Assembly: GCF_040869035.1 (NCBI RefSeq)
Contig: NZ_CP162101.1
Coordinates: forward strand, 186,001 to 250,000
Direction of reading: 5' to 3'
Origin: Vibrio sp. NTOU-M3
Lineage (GTDB): Bacteria; Pseudomonadota; Gammaproteobacteria; Enterobacterales; Vibrionaceae
DNA length: 64,000 nucleotides
Shown one piece after another: positions 21,187 through 31,214 of the stretch. The notes beneath the pieces were generated by a model. The model was not told the origin of the DNA, did not search any database, and saw nothing but the letters and a program-made list of their open reading frames with translations. How positions within the stretch are numbered: position 1 is the stretch's first letter; every line of letters begins with the position of its first letter. The translations under genes were made by a program, and so were the position numbers.

Positions 21187-21978
21187 TCATTGGTTCTTCC
21201 ATTGTGCTTTTCGTTTTTCTAGAAACGCTTGAACGCCTTCCTGCTGATCTTCGGTATCAAACAGGTTGATAAACAGTTCTCGCTCTTTCACCAACCCATG
21301 TGATAACGGCGCATTTCTGGTGTTTTGGATCAATGTTTTACAAGCAGCAACTGACGAAGGAGACTGATTAGATACCGAGCTGGCTAATGCAATTGCTGTC
21401 TCTAGCGACTGGCCTTTTGCCACAACTTCTTCCACCAAACCAATCTTGTACGCTTTTTCTGCACAAAGTTGCTCGCCACATAAAATGACCCGTTTGGCCC
21501 AACCTTCTCCCACCAACGCAGTGAGATTCTGCGTTCCTCCAGCACAAGGCAATAACCCGACTTTCGCTTCCGGTAGTGCCATCACCGCTTGCTCTTCGAC
21601 AATACGAATATCACAAGCGAGTGCCACTTCAAGTCCACCGCCCATGGCGTAGCCATTAATTGCGGCAATCGAGACACCACGAAACGCAGACAGCGTTTCA
21701 AATGCTTCGCCAAAAATGCGCGACATCGTGACAGCAACCGACTTATCACCACTTGCAAACAAATTCAGGTCGGCCCCTGCTGAGAAAAATTTCTCACCTT
21801 GCCCCGTTAGGACTAAGGCATAGACGTTTCTATCTTTATTTAACGAAAGGATAAGCTGTTTTAATGCCATGAGACTCTCTGCTGTCCAGGTATTCGCAGG
21901 AGGATTGTTCATGGTGATCACAGCAACGTGACCTTCGATTCGAGACTCAATTGCAGCTATTTCAGACTGTGGCATCAC
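21187..21978 (-). CDS. Enoyl-CoA hydratase of valine/isoleucine breakdown
   Basis: 263-residue crotonase. GEKFFSAGADLNLF marks the CoA/oxyanion region; both catalytic glutamates are present, in GGGLEVALACD and LPEAKVGLLP. It probably hydrates methacrylyl-CoA and tiglyl-CoA. It lies 19 bases upstream of the HIBCH gene and 27 bases after the acyl-CoA dehydrogenase gene, so it is co-transcribed and sits at the matching pathway step. Confidence 0.9.
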   Translation of the reverse strand: MMPQSEIAAIESRIEGHVAVITMNNPPANTWTAESLMALKQLILSLNKDRNVYALVLTGQGEKFFSAGADLNLFASGDKSVAVTMSRIFGEAFETLSAFRGVSIAAINGYAMGGGLEVALACDIRIVEEQAVMALPEAKVGLLPCAGGTQNLTALVGEGWAKRVILCGEQLCAEKAYKIGLVEEVVAKGQSLETAIALASSVSNQSPSSVAACKTLIQNTRNAPLSHGLVKERELFINLFDTEDQQEGVQAFLEKRKAQWKNQ

Positions 21979-22005
21979 TCACTCCTTGGTTAATGACGGC
22001 TGAAC

Positions 22006-23160
22006 TTAAAGTAGCTCTGCACTTTCCGTTAATAATCGGCGGGCGATAATCAAGCGCATGATTTCATTAGTACCTTCCAGTATCTGATGCACCCGAACAT
22101 CACGAAAATAGCGCTCCAACGGATACTCTCGGATATATCCGTAGCCCCCATGTAACTGCAGCGCCTGATCACACACTTTAAAACCCACATCAGTCGCAAA
22201 ACGTTTTGCCATTGCACAATAAGCGGTCGCATCATTACTGCCTGCATCCAGCTTGCTGGCGGCGTAGCGAACTAATTGGCGCGCAGCCACCAACTCCGTG
22301 GCCATGTCTGCCAATCTAAATTGTAGTCCTTGAAAATCAGCCAATGGCTTGGCAAATTGTCTTCGCTCTTGCAAGTATAGCTTGGTGCTATCCAGTGCTT
22401 GTTGCGCCGTTCCTAAAGAACAGGTTGCGATATTGATCCGCCCACCATCTAACCCTTTCATCGCGAATGTAAATCCTTCGCCCTCTTGGCCTAAAAGGTG
22501 GCTGGCGGGAATGGAAACCTTGTCGAAAGTGATCATTCGGGTGGGCTGGCTGTTCCAACCCATTTTAGGCTCTTTTCTGCCGTAGCTAATCCCTTCTGCA
22601 TCCGCTGATACCACAAAGGCAGAGATACCTTTGGCTTTTTCATCAGAAGTTCGCGCCATCACCACTAATACTTGAGTTTCACCTGCGCCGGAAATAAACG
22701 CTTTGCTGCCGTTTAGCACATAATAATCACCCATTTTTTTGGCCGTTGTTGTTAGCGAAGCGGCATCTGAGCCTGCATTGGGTTCCGTTAAACAGTAAGA
22801 CCCTAAATACTCACCAGTGACTAACTTTGGACAGTAGGTTTCTTGTACCTCTTTTGAACCAAACGACGCCACCATCCAACTCACCATATTGTGAATGGTC
22901 ATAAAGGCTGTGGTTGAGGTACAACCCATCGCGAGTTGCTCAAAAATAATCGATGAATCCAAACGGCTCAATCCAAGCCCGCTTTGCGCTTCCGGTGTAT
23001 AGAGGCTCATAAAACCTAACTCGCCTGCTTCGCGTAACACATCCACTGGGAAATGCTGTTTTTCATCCCATTCAGCGGCCATTGGCGCAAGCCGCTCCTG
23101 CGCAAACTGCCTTGCTGTATCGGCAAACGCTCTTTGATCTTCGTTTAACTCAAAATCCAT
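22006..23160 (-). CDS. Acyl-CoA dehydrogenase (isobutyryl/2-methylbutyryl-CoA type)
   Basis: 384-residue FAD enzyme oxidising short branched acyl-CoAs and passing electrons to ETF. Acyl-CoA dehydrogenase signatures are YCLTEPNAGSDAASL and LQLHGGYGYIREYPLERYFRDVRVHQILEGTNEI; the Glu of LEGTNE is the expected catalytic base position for this subfamily. Operon context with MmsA, HIBCH and MmsB points to isobutyryl-CoA (valine) and possibly 2-methylbutyryl-CoA (isoleucine). It differs from LiuA, which carries its base elsewhere. Confidence 0.9.
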   Translation of the reverse strand: MDFELNEDQRAFADTARQFAQERLAPMAAEWDEKQHFPVDVLREAGELGFMSLYTPEAQSGLGLSRLDSSIIFEQLAMGCTSTTAFMTIHNMVSWMVASFGSKEVQETYCPKLVTGEYLGSYCLTEPNAGSDAASLTTTAKKMGDYYVLNGSKAFISGAGETQVLVVMARTSDEKAKGISAFVVSADAEGISYGRKEPKMGWNSQPTRMITFDKVSIPASHLLGQEGEGFTFAMKGLDGGRINIATCSLGTAQQALDSTKLYLQERRQFAKPLADFQGLQFRLADMATELVAARQLVRYAASKLDAGSNDATAYCAMAKRFATDVGFKVCDQALQLHGGYGYIREYPLERYFRDVRVHQILEGTNEIMRLIIARRLLTESAELL

Positions 23161-23223
23161 TTCGCGCCCCTTTTAACGTCCACTTATTGATGGTCATAAA
23201 CACATCCCCCGATAAATCAGCCA

Positions 23224-24717
23224 CTATTTAAGCTGGATAGTTAAGTTTGGGCCTGTTGGAATATCATCATCGAACCATCGTGCAGTCACCGTTTTTGTTT
23301 CGGTATAAAAACGAACAGCTTGTTTCCCATAAGCATGCAGATCGCCATAGAAGCTGCCTCGCCAACCGGTAAAAGAAAAGAAAGGCAATGGAACCGGGAT
23401 TGGCACATTAATCCCAACCTGACCCACTTGAATTTGGTGCTGGTATTTGCGCGCAGCAGCGCCGCACGCAGTAAAAATAGACGTCCCATTTCCATAAGGG
23501 TTGGCGTTGATCAGCGCAATCGCCTCTTCTAGGGTTTCAACTTCCATACACAGTAGAACTGGCCCAAAGATTTCTTCTTGGTAAACCGACATGTCGGTAG
23601 TCACACCGTTAAATAGCGTTGGACCAACCCAATTCCCCTCAGGAAAACCATCAACACGGCACTGGCTTCCATCCAATTCACATCGAGCACCCTGAGATTT
23701 CCCTTCCTCGATTAACCTTAATACGCGCTGCTTCGCTTGCTGACTAATCAACGGTCCATAAGCAGCATTTTCATCATCCCAAGCACCGGGACGCATTTTT
23801 GCCATTTCATCGCGAAGTTCACCAATCCACGCCTTTGAACTGCCAACAAATACCGCCACCGAAATCGCCATACAGCGCTGACCCGCTGCACCGATGGATG
23901 AACCAACAAGGTTGTTGATGACCTGCTGCTTGTTCGCATCTGGCATCACAACCATATGATTTTTGGCTCCGGCAAAAGCTTGAACCCGTTTAAAGTGCCG
24001 CGTGGCCTCGGTGTAAATATACTGCGCCACAGCAACCGATCCGACAAACGACACTGTACGAACATCAGGATGCGACAGTAGGTAATCCACCTGCTCTTTG
24101 CGGCCATGTACAATTTGCAACACACCTTTCGGAGCACCTGCTTGCTCAAACAATTGCGCGAGCCGGATGGAGGTTAACGGTACTTGCTCAGAAGGCTTTA
24201 GGACAAAGGTGTTCCCAGCGGCGATGGCGATAGGAAACATCCAGAGTGGGATCATTGCAGGGAAGTTGAATGGTGTAATGCCGCAACAAACACCGAGTGG
24301 CTGGATCATCGAGTAACTATCAATATCCGTCGCCACATTCTCAACGGTTTCGCCCATCATATTGCTGGCGATATTAGCGGCTTGTTCCACCACCTCAATA
24401 CCACGCCATACATCCCCTTTCGCATCGGCAATGATCTTACCAGTTTCTTGAGACAGCAACTCGGCCAGTTCATCGTGGTGCTCTTTTAACAATTGTTGGT
24501 AGCGCAGCATCAGCCTTGCGCGTTCAGACACAGCAACTTCTTTCCACGTTTCAAAAACCTGAGCCGCGTTCGCGACGGCTTCAGCCATTTCATCCTCGGT
24601 GGCACATGGCAACATGGCAATTTCTTGATTGGTTGCTGGGTTCGTAACTTCAATCCACGTTTCGGTGTTTGATTGACGAAACGCTCCAGCAATAAATAAT
24701 GGCACTGGTTGTGACAT
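23224..24717 (-). CDS. mmsA: Methylmalonate-semialdehyde dehydrogenase (CoA-acylating)
   Basis: 497-residue aldehyde dehydrogenase converting methylmalonate semialdehyde to propionyl-Co[19 protein letters not shown] and [17 protein letters not shown] (catalytic Cys) are diagnostic of MmsA rather than other aldehyde dehydrogenases, which keep an active-site Glu. I start at ATG 24717, with GCATAAGGACAA upstream, not at the in-frame ATG 24762. It follows the thiolase gene by 50 bases in the same leftward operon. Confidence 0.93.
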   Translation of the reverse strand: MSQPVPLFIAGAFRQSNTETWIEVTNPATNQEIAMLPCATEDEMAEAVANAAQVFETWKEVAVSERARLMLRYQQLLKEHHDELAELLSQETGKIIADAKGDVWRGIEVVEQAANIASNMMGETVENVATDIDSYSMIQPLGVCCGITPFNFPAMIPLWMFPIAIAAGNTFVLKPSEQVPLTSIRLAQLFEQAGAPKGVLQIVHGRKEQVDYLLSHPDVRTVSFVGSVAVAQYIYTEATRHFKRVQAFAGAKNHMVVMPDANKQQVINNLVGSSIGAAGQRCMAISVAVFVGSSKAWIGELRDEMAKMRPGAWDDENAAYGPLISQQAKQRVLRLIEEGKSQGARCELDGSQCRVDGFPEGNWVGPTLFNGVTTDMSVYQEEIFGPVLLCMEVETLEEAIALINANPYGNGTSIFTACGAAARKYQHQIQVGQVGINVPIPVPLPFFSFTGWRGSFYGDLHAYGKQAVRFYTETKTVTARWFDDDIPTGPNLTIQLK

Positions 24718-24767
24718 AGTGTTGTCCTTATGCTTTCTGGCTATCACATGCGTAATAGCCATTCAGG

Positions 24768-25991
24768 TTAAACCGGTATCTCGATTCCAATAGCGGTCGC
24801 TTCTCCGCCACCGATACAGAGTGATGCCACACCACGCATCACCTTTCTTTCACCATGATTCGATTCGGAATCCGCTTGTTGTAACTGCCGCAGCGCATGC
24901 GTTAACGTAACAATAATCCTTGCTCCGCTAGCACCAATAGGATGGCCTATCGCACATGCGCCACCTTTTACGTTCACCTTATCTTGAGAAATACCGAGCT
25001 GCTGAGTCGCAATTTGAGCCACAACCGAAAATGCCTCGTTGATTTCCCATAAGTCCACCTCATCCACTGCCCAATCAAGCTGTGACAAAAGCTGTTCAAT
25101 GGCATAAACAGGCGCGATGGTAAATTCTGCAGGTTGGCGTGCATGTGAGGTATGACCGCGAATAATAGCGAGTGGAGACAAGCCATTTTTTTGCGCTTGT
25201 TCGGCCTGCATTACCACCAGTGCCGCTGCACCATCTGAAATTGCGCTTGAGTTGGCCGCAGTGACGGTACCATTGGCGTCAAACGCTGGCCTAAGCATAG
25301 GAATTTTATCTGGGTTTATCGTGGTTGGGTGCTCATCAAAATCCAACACTTCTTCACGGTTTTTCCGCTTATTAAGAATAGTAATTGGCACGATTTCATC
25401 ATCGAAAAGCGATTGTTCCTGAGCATTTAACGCCCTCGTCAATGACGTTTTGGCCCAAGCATCCATCTGTTCACGTGTGTATTGGAATTTATCGGCCGTA
25501 CTCTGAGCATAAACACCCATGAGCTCGCCTTCGTAAGCATCTTGTAATCCATCCAGAAACATATGGTCAAAAGCCGTGCTGTGCCCCATTCGCATGCCTT
25601 TGCGACTGTCTTTAAGCAGATAAGGCGCATTGGTCATACTCTCCATGCCACCCGCCACTGCTGAACGAATGGTGCCCGCCTTGATCAAATCATAAGCTAG
25701 CATGACTGCCTTCATCCCAGAGCCACAAACTTTGTTGATGGTGGTACAGGCAACATGCTCGCCCAACCCAGCCCCTAAAGCCGCTTGTCTTGCTGGCGCT
25801 TGGCCGATGCCTGCAGGTAGTACACACCCCATGTACACTTCATCCACCAGCGAGCTCAAACATGCATCAGTAGCTAGCGCACCTTTAATCGCATACTGCC
25901 CCAGCTCTGGGGCTGAAAATGTCGCTAACTTTCCTTGAAAGCTACCAATTGGTGTTCGTTTTGCTGCAACAATCCAAATTTCATTTTCCAT
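24768..25991 (-). CDS. Acetyl-CoA acyltransferase (thiolase)
   Basis: 407-residue thiolase II-type enzyme. Active-site cysteine in NKVCGSGMKAVMLA, the His of GGACAIGHPIGASGARI and the C-terminal Cys in SLCIGGGEA are all present. First gene of the seven-gene leftward operon opposite liuR; likely cleaves 2-methylacetoacetyl-CoA from isoleucine and/or acetoacetyl-CoA from leucine. The two LiuR-type boxes lie about 110-150 bases upstream of its start. Confidence 0.92.
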   Translation of the reverse strand: MENEIWIVAAKRTPIGSFQGKLATFSAPELGQYAIKGALATDACLSSLVDEVYMGCVLPAGIGQAPARQAALGAGLGEHVACTTINKVCGSGMKAVMLAYDLIKAGTIRSAVAGGMESMTNAPYLLKDSRKGMRMGHSTAFDHMFLDGLQDAYEGELMGVYAQSTADKFQYTREQMDAWAKTSLTRALNAQEQSLFDDEIVPITILNKRKNREEVLDFDEHPTTINPDKIPMLRPAFDANGTVTAANSSAISDGAAALVVMQAEQAQKNGLSPLAIIRGHTSHARQPAEFTIAPVYAIEQLLSQLDWAVDEVDLWEINEAFSVVAQIATQQLGISQDKVNVKGGACAIGHPIGASGARIIVTLTHALRQLQQADSESNHGERKVMRGVASLCIGGGEATAIGIEIPV

Positions 25992-26098
25992 GACGTCTTC
26001 TCGGTATCCTCACTATTCGGAATGGCAGAAGAGAAAAAAGCGCATGAGCGTGAATTTCTTATCTATCGACCTACCAACAACCTATCCGGATTTCAAAC

Positions 26099-26114
26099 TT
26101 GACGTTTACGTAAG
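26099..26114 (+). promoter_or_regulatory. LiuR-type operator, ivd-proximal
   Basis: TTGACGTTTACGTAAG, an ACGT-rich pseudo-palindrome in the divergent promoter of the valine/isoleucine and liu operons. It is in the opposite orientation to the second copy 13 bases away, which suggests one box per promoter. Confidence 0.75.
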
Positions 26115-26127
26115 CATAGCACTAACA

Positions 26128-26143
26128 TTTACGTAAACGTCAA
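26128..26143 (+). promoter_or_regulatory. LiuR-type operator, liu-proximal
   Basis: TTTACGTAAACGTCAA, whose reverse complement differs from the 26099 copy only at the last base. It lies about 77 bases before the liuR start, consistent with LiuR autoregulation. Confidence 0.75.
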
Positions 26144-26219
26144 CAAACAAACCGATAACACAGTTAGATTTAGAAAATGCCTTGTTAAATAAGCAGTTTT
26201 TGAAGCCAAATTAATTTAC

Positions 26220-26618
26220 ATGATTGGAGAACATCACCAGGTGGAAACATTTAAGATCAGTGAACTTGCAAAAGAGTTTGATATCACAACCCGAAGCATT
26301 CGATTTTATGAAGATGTCGGCTTAATTCAGCCCGATCGCAAAGGGAAGATTCGTGTTTATCAGCGCCGAGATAAAGTGCGCCTTAAACTTATCTTACGCG
26401 GCAAAAGGTTGGGGTTTTCCCTTGCCGAAATCAAAGAACTGTTTGCGCTTTACGATACCCACCAGAGTGAAAATCAATTGATCAAAATGCTCAAGATCAT
26501 TGATGAGAGACAAGCATTATTGCAGAGACAACTGGATGATATTCGCGTCGTAATGGATGAACTGAATACAGCAAAGCTGCGTTGTGAGGAAGCCTTAAAG
26601 CGCACTGAGGTCAGCTAA
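26220..26618 (+). CDS. liuR: MerR-family regulator of leucine/isovalerate utilisation
   Basis: 132-residue MerR-type regulator: N-terminal winged helix (FKISELAKEFDITTRSIRFYED, then GLIQPDR and RVYQRRDKVRLKLI), followed by a coiled-coil dimerisation helix (about 85-125). There are no metal-binding Cys pairs like CueR; LiuR proteins are thought to sense a branched-chain acyl-CoA intermediate. Position at the head of liuABC-E and the facing operators support the name. The start is uncertain: ATG 26220 lacks a clear RBS, while GTG 26241 has GGAG 11 bases upstream and would begin closer to the usual N-terminus. Confidence 0.88.
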   Translation: MIGEHHQVETFKISELAKEFDITTRSIRFYEDVGLIQPDRKGKIRVYQRRDKVRLKLILRGKRLGFSLAEIKELFALYDTHQSENQLIKMLKIIDERQALLQRQLDDIRVVMDELNTAKLRCEEALKRTEVS

Positions 26619-26668
26619 TTCAATTGAATGGTTCATTCATACGCTCTCGTCTACGCTGAGGAGAGGTT

Positions 26669-27838
26669 ATGAAGAGTCACTATAGCGCACTAAATTTTGG
26701 TCATGACGAAACCCTCAATTTACTGCGAGAACATGTGAATGCGTTTGCCGCAGAGCATATTGCGCCAATCGCAGCTGATATTGATCGAGACAACCAATTC
26801 CCCACCCCGCTATGGCAAAAGCTTGGGGAAATGGGGCTGCTCGGCATCACTGTCGACGAAACGCTCGGCGGTGCAGGTATGGGGTATTTGGCTCATACCA
26901 TCGCAATGGAAGAAATCAGCCGAGCCTCTGCCTCTGTTGGCCTAAGCTACGGTGCCCACTCCAATCTCTGTGTTAACCAAATCTTTCGTAACGGGAATCC
27001 TAATCAGCGCAAAAAATTCTTGCCCAAACTCATCGATGGAAGTCATGTCGGCGCACTGGCTATGAGTGAAGCCAATGCTGGCTCTGACGTGGTCAGTATG
27101 CAATTAAAAGCGGATTTGCACGGCGATCATTTTGTCCTTAACGGTAACAAAATGTGGATCACTAACGGCCCAGACGCAGATGTGTTAGTGGTGTACGCCA
27201 AAACCGATCCTGCGGCAGGTTCCCGTGGCATTACGGCTTTTATTATCGAGCGCGAATTTGCTGGATTTAATCATGCTCAAAAGCTCGACAAACTGGGTAT
27301 GCGGGGCTCAAACACCAGTGAGCTGGTTTTCGAAAACTGTAAAGTTCCTATAGACAATGTGCTTGGCCAAGTAAATCACGGTGTCGAAGTGCTTATGAGT
27401 GGGCTCGACTATGAGCGCGTCGTACTCGCAGGTGGCCCACTTGGGATCATGCAGGCATGCTTAGACTTGGTTGTGCCATATATTCATGATCGTAAACAGT
27501 TTGGTCAATCCATCGGCGAGTTTCAGTTAGTTCAAGCCAAACTTGCCGACATGTACACGCGCACCAATGCTGCCAGAGCTTACGTTTATGCCGTCGCATC
27601 TTCCTGCGACCGTGGAGAAACCACACGCAAAGATGCCGCAGGAGCCATTCTCTATAGCGCTGAGCTGGCCACCCAAATTGCACTCGATGCCATTCAACTT
27701 TTGGGCGGCAATGGCTATATCAATGAATTCCCTGCGGGCCGTCTTCTGCGTGATGCCAAATTGTATGAGATTGGTGCTGGTACTTCTGAAATACGGCGAA
27801 TGCTGATCGGCCGAGAGCTGTTTGACGAATCTCATTAA
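26669..27838 (+). CDS. liuA: Isovaleryl-CoA dehydrogenase
   Basis: 389-residue acyl-CoA dehydrogenase of leucine breakdown, oxidising isovaleryl-CoA to 3-methylcrotonyl-CoA with ETF as acceptor. Signatures [14 protein letters not shown] and [33 protein letters not shown]. The decisive feature is E249 in [13 protein letters not shown]: isovaleryl-CoA dehydrogenases carry the catalytic base there, while the usual C-terminal position is not a Glu here (GAGTSE). RBS GAGGAGAGG precedes the ATG; the gene follows liuR by 50 bases. Confidence 0.94.
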   Translation: MKSHYSALNFGHDETLNLLREHVNAFAAEHIAPIAADIDRDNQFPTPLWQKLGEMGLLGITVDETLGGAGMGYLAHTIAMEEISRASASVGLSYGAHSNLCVNQIFRNGNPNQRKKFLPKLIDGSHVGALAMSEANAGSDVVSMQLKADLHGDHFVLNGNKMWITNGPDADVLVVYAKTDPAAGSRGITAFIIEREFAGFNHAQKLDKLGMRGSNTSELVFENCKVPIDNVLGQVNHGVEVLMSGLDYERVVLAGGPLGIMQACLDLVVPYIHDRKQFGQSIGEFQLVQAKLADMYTRTNAARAYVYAVASSCDRGETTRKDAAGAILYSAELATQIALDAIQLLGGNGYINEFPAGRLLRDAKLYEIGAGTSEIRRMLIGRELFDESH

Positions 27839-27871
27839 TTCATTGGGTTACTGCCTTTATTGGAGAAACAC

Positions 27872-29473
27872 ATGGCCATTATTCAAAGCAGAATCAAACC
27901 AGAATCCGAATTGTATCAATCCAATCACAGCATCATGTCTGAGTTGGTGACGAACCTAAACTCAAACTTAGCGGCGATAAAACTGGGCGGTGGCGCCAAA
28001 GCCATGGAACGACAAAGAAGCAAGGGGAAGCTTCCTGTTCGAGAACGCATTAAAGCTTTGCTGGATAAAGACAGTCATTTTCTCGAAATCGGTGCATTTG
28101 CTGCATGGCGCGTTTACGACGAAAACGTACCATGTGCTGGTGTTGTGGCTGGTATTGGATTGATTAACAATGTGCAATGCATGATCGTGGCAAATGACCC
28201 CTCGGTGAAAGGCGGTACCTACTATCCACTCACGGTGAAGAAACATTTAAGAGCGCAGGAGATCGCTCAGCGCTGTCACTTACCTTGCCTATACTTGGTT
28301 GACTCCGGGGGCGCAAATCTGCCTCACCAAGCCGAGGTTTTCCCTGATAAAGAACACTTTGGTCGCATATTTTTCAATCAAGCACGGATGTCTGCTCTAG
28401 GCATTCCCCAAATCGCGATTGTGCTTGGCCCCTGCACCGCTGGTGGCGCGTACATTCCGGCGATGGCGGATGTGTCTATTATCGTGAAAGAGCAAGGCAC
28501 CATTTTCTTGGCCGGCCCTCCTTTAGTCAAAGCCGCGACTGGAGAAGTGGTCAGTGAGGAAACATTAGGCGGCGCTGATGTTCATTGCAGAAAATCGGGC
28601 GTCGCTGACTATTATGCTGAAAGCGAAGCCCACGCTTTTACCTTAGCTCGTGAAGCGGTGTGCAGTGCCCATGCTGCGGAGATTTCGCCTTCAAGATCGG
28701 CTCTACCTCCTCGTTATGACAATGATGAACTCTATGGCATCGTCAATGCCGATTTAAGACTTTCCTTTGATGTTAGAGAAGTGATAGCCCGGCTTGTGGA
28801 CGATTCCAACTTTGATGAGTTCAAAGCTCTCTATGGCGCCACGCTTGTTTGTGGTTTCGCCCAGCTCAACGGCTTCCCCATTGGTATTGTGGCAAATAAT
28901 GGCATTTTGTTTTCAGAGTCAGCCCAAAAAGGCGCACACTTTATTCAGTTGTGTGCCAAACGAAAGATCCCACTGCTCTTTTTGCAAAATATCACTGGCT
29001 TTATGGTTGGTAAAAAAGCTGAGGAACACGGTATTGCCAAAGATGGCGCCAAACTGGTGATGGCCGTGGCCTGTGCTGATGTCCCCAAATTTACCGTGAT
29101 TATCGGGGGTTCTTATGGTGCAGGAAATTATGGCATGTGCGGGCGAGCTTACGATCCCACTATGATTTGGATGTGGCCAAACGCACGTATCTCGGTAATG
29201 GGCGGTGAGCAGGCCGCTGGCGTTCTCGTCCAAGTAAAACAAGATAAGTTACATCGTCACGCAGAGAATTGGAGTGATGAAGACAAGCAAGCCTTTCGCA
29301 AGTCAGTGATCAAACGATATGAATCAGAAGGTCACCCTTTCTATGCCAGTGCGCGCTTGTGGGATGATGGTATTATCGACCCCAAAGAGACCAGAAAGGT
29401 ACTTTCTCAAGCGCTATCGGCAACACAAAATGCCCCCACTCAAGAGAGCCAATTTGGTATTTTTCGCATGTAG
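27872..29473 (+). CDS. liuB: 3-methylcrotonyl-CoA carboxylase, carboxyltransferase (beta) subunit
   Basis: 533-residue carboxyltransferase that transfers CO2 from carboxybiotin to 3-methylcrotonyl-CoA. Acyl-CoA carboxyltransferase landmarks are [47 protein letters not shown] and [20 protein letters not shown]. It needs a biotin carboxylase/carrier partner (LiuD), which is not encoded in this window. ATG 27872 is eight bases from TTGGAG; an upstream in-frame TTG at 27860 overlaps the RBS and is rejected. Confidence 0.95.
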   Translation: MAIIQSRIKPESELYQSNHSIMSELVTNLNSNLAAIKLGGGAKAMERQRSKGKLPVRERIKALLDKDSHFLEIGAFAAWRVYDENVPCAGVVAGIGLINNVQCMIVANDPSVKGGTYYPLTVKKHLRAQEIAQRCHLPCLYLVDSGGANLPHQAEVFPDKEHFGRIFFNQARMSALGIPQIAIVLGPCTAGGAYIPAMADVSIIVKEQGTIFLAGPPLVKAATGEVVSEETLGGADVHCRKSGVADYYAESEAHAFTLAREAVCSAHAAEISPSRSALPPRYDNDELYGIVNADLRLSFDVREVIARLVDDSNFDEFKALYGATLVCGFAQLNGFPIGIVANNGILFSESAQKGAHFIQLCAKRKIPLLFLQNITGFMVGKKAEEHGIAKDGAKLVMAVACADVPKFTVIIGGSYGAGNYGMCGRAYDPTMIWMWPNARISVMGGEQAAGVLVQVKQDKLHRHAENWSDEDKQAFRKSVIKRYESEGHPFYASARLWDDGIIDPKETRKVLSQALSATQNAPTQESQFGIFRM

Positions 29474-29484
29474 GGAACCAGCTT

Positions 29485-30315
29485 ATGTCCACTGAACAAC
29501 GGAACGATCTATTGTGTGAGGTTAATGCCTACGGTGTTGCGACATTAACGTTAAATCGAGTCGAGAAACACAATGCATTTGACGACCAACTCATTACAAA
29601 CCTCACCAACCAGCTCAAACAACTTCAGCAACTGCCTAACGTTCGAATATTGATATTGCGTGCCAACGGAAAACATTTTTCCGCCGGTGCCGATCTGCAC
29701 TGGATGAAGTCAATGGCACAACAAAGTCATGAAGCAAACTTAAGTGATGCACGCACTTTGGCTCACTTAATGCGAACCCTCGATACCTTTCCTCACCCAA
29801 CCATTGCCCTTGTTCATGGGTGCGCCTATGGCGGAGCTCTGGGACTCATATGTTGTTGTGACATTGCGATCGCTGAAGATCGCTCTCGATTTTGCCTAAG
29901 CGAAGTGAAACTAGGATTGCTCCCCGCCACTATCGCGCCCTATGTGCATCGCGCAATAGGAAACCGCCATTCACGACGTTATATGCTGACTGCCGAAACC
30001 ATCACAGCTCAAACCGCAAAGGACATCGGCTTGATCCACGAACTGGTCGACGTTGGAACATTAGACAGCGCACTCTCTCCCCTTATTAAACACATCCTTA
30101 AAAACAGCCCTGCGGCCATAACCCAAGCAAAATTGCTGTGCGGCAAATGTTATCAGCAAACCATCGACAACGACCTCATCAACCATACCAGCCAGTTAAT
30201 TGCCGACATACGTGTTTCCAAACACGGACAGGAAGGATTAGACGCCTTCTTTTCACAACGCCCCGCGAGTTGGGTCAAGACAACCGGAGATGAAGATGAA
30301 CATCCAACTTCCTGA
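29485..30315 (+). CDS. liuC: 3-methylglutaconyl-CoA hydratase
   Basis: 276-residue crotonase that hydrates 3-methylglutaconyl-CoA to HMG-CoA. Oxyanion-hole regions KHFSAGADLHWMK and CAYGGALGLICCCD; FCLSEVKLGLLPATIAPYV carries the retained catalytic Glu. The first Glu position is Gly (GGALGL), a feature shared by LiuC-type proteins as I remember them, so it is probably normal. It overlaps the HMG-CoA lyase gene by 20 bases, leaving no room for liuD. Confidence 0.92.
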   Translation: MSTEQRNDLLCEVNAYGVATLTLNRVEKHNAFDDQLITNLTNQLKQLQQLPNVRILILRANGKHFSAGADLHWMKSMAQQSHEANLSDARTLAHLMRTLDTFPHPTIALVHGCAYGGALGLICCCDIAIAEDRSRFCLSEVKLGLLPATIAPYVHRAIGNRHSRRYMLTAETITAQTAKDIGLIHELVDVGTLDSALSPLIKHILKNSPAAITQAKLLCGKCYQQTIDNDLINHTSQLIADIRVSKHGQEGLDAFFSQRPASWVKTTGDEDEHPTS

Positions 30316-31210
30316 CTCGGTCACTATTGTCGAAGTCGGTGCACGTGATGGTTTGCAAAATGAAGCAAGAATTGCAACTCGTGACAAAGTCACGCTGATT
30401 AATCAACTGTCACAAACGGGTTTGACACATATTGAAGCGGGCGCTTTCGTCTCCCCGAAATGGGTGCCACAAATGGCAGACTCAGATGCTGTCCTTACTC
30501 AGATATCACGTCAAACTGATGTAATTTATTCCGCCCTCACGCCAAATCTAAAAGGCCTTGATCTTGCGCTTCATGCCAAAACTGATCAGGTCGCCGTATT
30601 TGCGTCTGCATCCGAAGGTTTTAGCCAGAAAAACCTCAATTGTTCCATCGCTCAAAGCTTAGAACGATTCGCACCTGTGATTGAAAAAGCCAAGCAAAAT
30701 AACATCAAAGTACGTGGCTATTTATCCTGTGTAGCAGAATGCCCCTATGACGGATTCACAACGCCAAAACAAGTTGCCACCGTTGCCAAGCACTTGTTTG
30801 ATATGGGCTGCTACGAAATATCTCTCGGAGATACGATAGGAACAGGAACACCTTTACGTATCGCTAAAATGATTGAAGCCGTGTCAAATGAAGTTCCAGC
30901 GTCGCACCTTGCGGTCCATTTTCATGACACATGGGGACAAGCACTGCCTAATATCTACCAAGCGCTACAAATGGGAATACGGGTGATCGACAGCAGTGTG
31001 TCTGGGTTAGGTGGATGCCCGTATGCACAAGGTTCAGCGGGGAATGTCGCGACGGAGGATGTATTATACCTTTGCCATGGGTTAGGGATTAACACCGGGA
31101 TAGATATGGATAAAGTCATTGAAGCGGGTCGGTTTATTAACCAAAAACTCAAGCGGAAACCGACGTCTAAAGTCGCCCTAGCATACTCGCCTCATGCCCG
31201 ACACAACTAA
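30296..31210 (+). CDS. liuE: Hydroxymethylglutaryl-CoA lyase
   Basis: 304-residue TIM-barrel lyase cleaving HMG-CoA to acetoacetate and acetyl-CoA, the last leucine-specific step. Metal and catalytic motifs EVGARDGLQNE, SLGDTIGTG and VHFHDTWGQALPN; the active-site Cys loop is SGLGGCPYAQGSAGNVATED. ATG 30296 is preferred because GGAG (30286-30289) is six bases upstream, whereas it abuts ATG 30290. It is the end of the liu operon; the next gene converges four bases away with no visible terminator. Confidence 0.94.
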   Translation: MNIQLPDSVTIVEVGARDGLQNEARIATRDKVTLINQLSQTGLTHIEAGAFVSPKWVPQMADSDAVLTQISRQTDVIYSALTPNLKGLDLALHAKTDQVAVFASASEGFSQKNLNCSIAQSLERFAPVIEKAKQNNIKVRGYLSCVAECPYDGFTTPKQVATVAKHLFDMGCYEISLGDTIGTGTPLRIAKMIEAVSNEVPASHLAVHFHDTWGQALPNIYQALQMGIRVIDSSVSGLGGCPYAQGSAGNVATEDVLYLCHGLGINTGIDMDKVIEAGRFINQKLKRKPTSKVALAYSPHARHN

Positions 31211-31214
31211 CTTG

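Noticed and set aside
27527..27835. Open frames on both strands inside liuA
   Set aside because: Shadows of a strongly supported acyl-CoA dehydrogenase gene.
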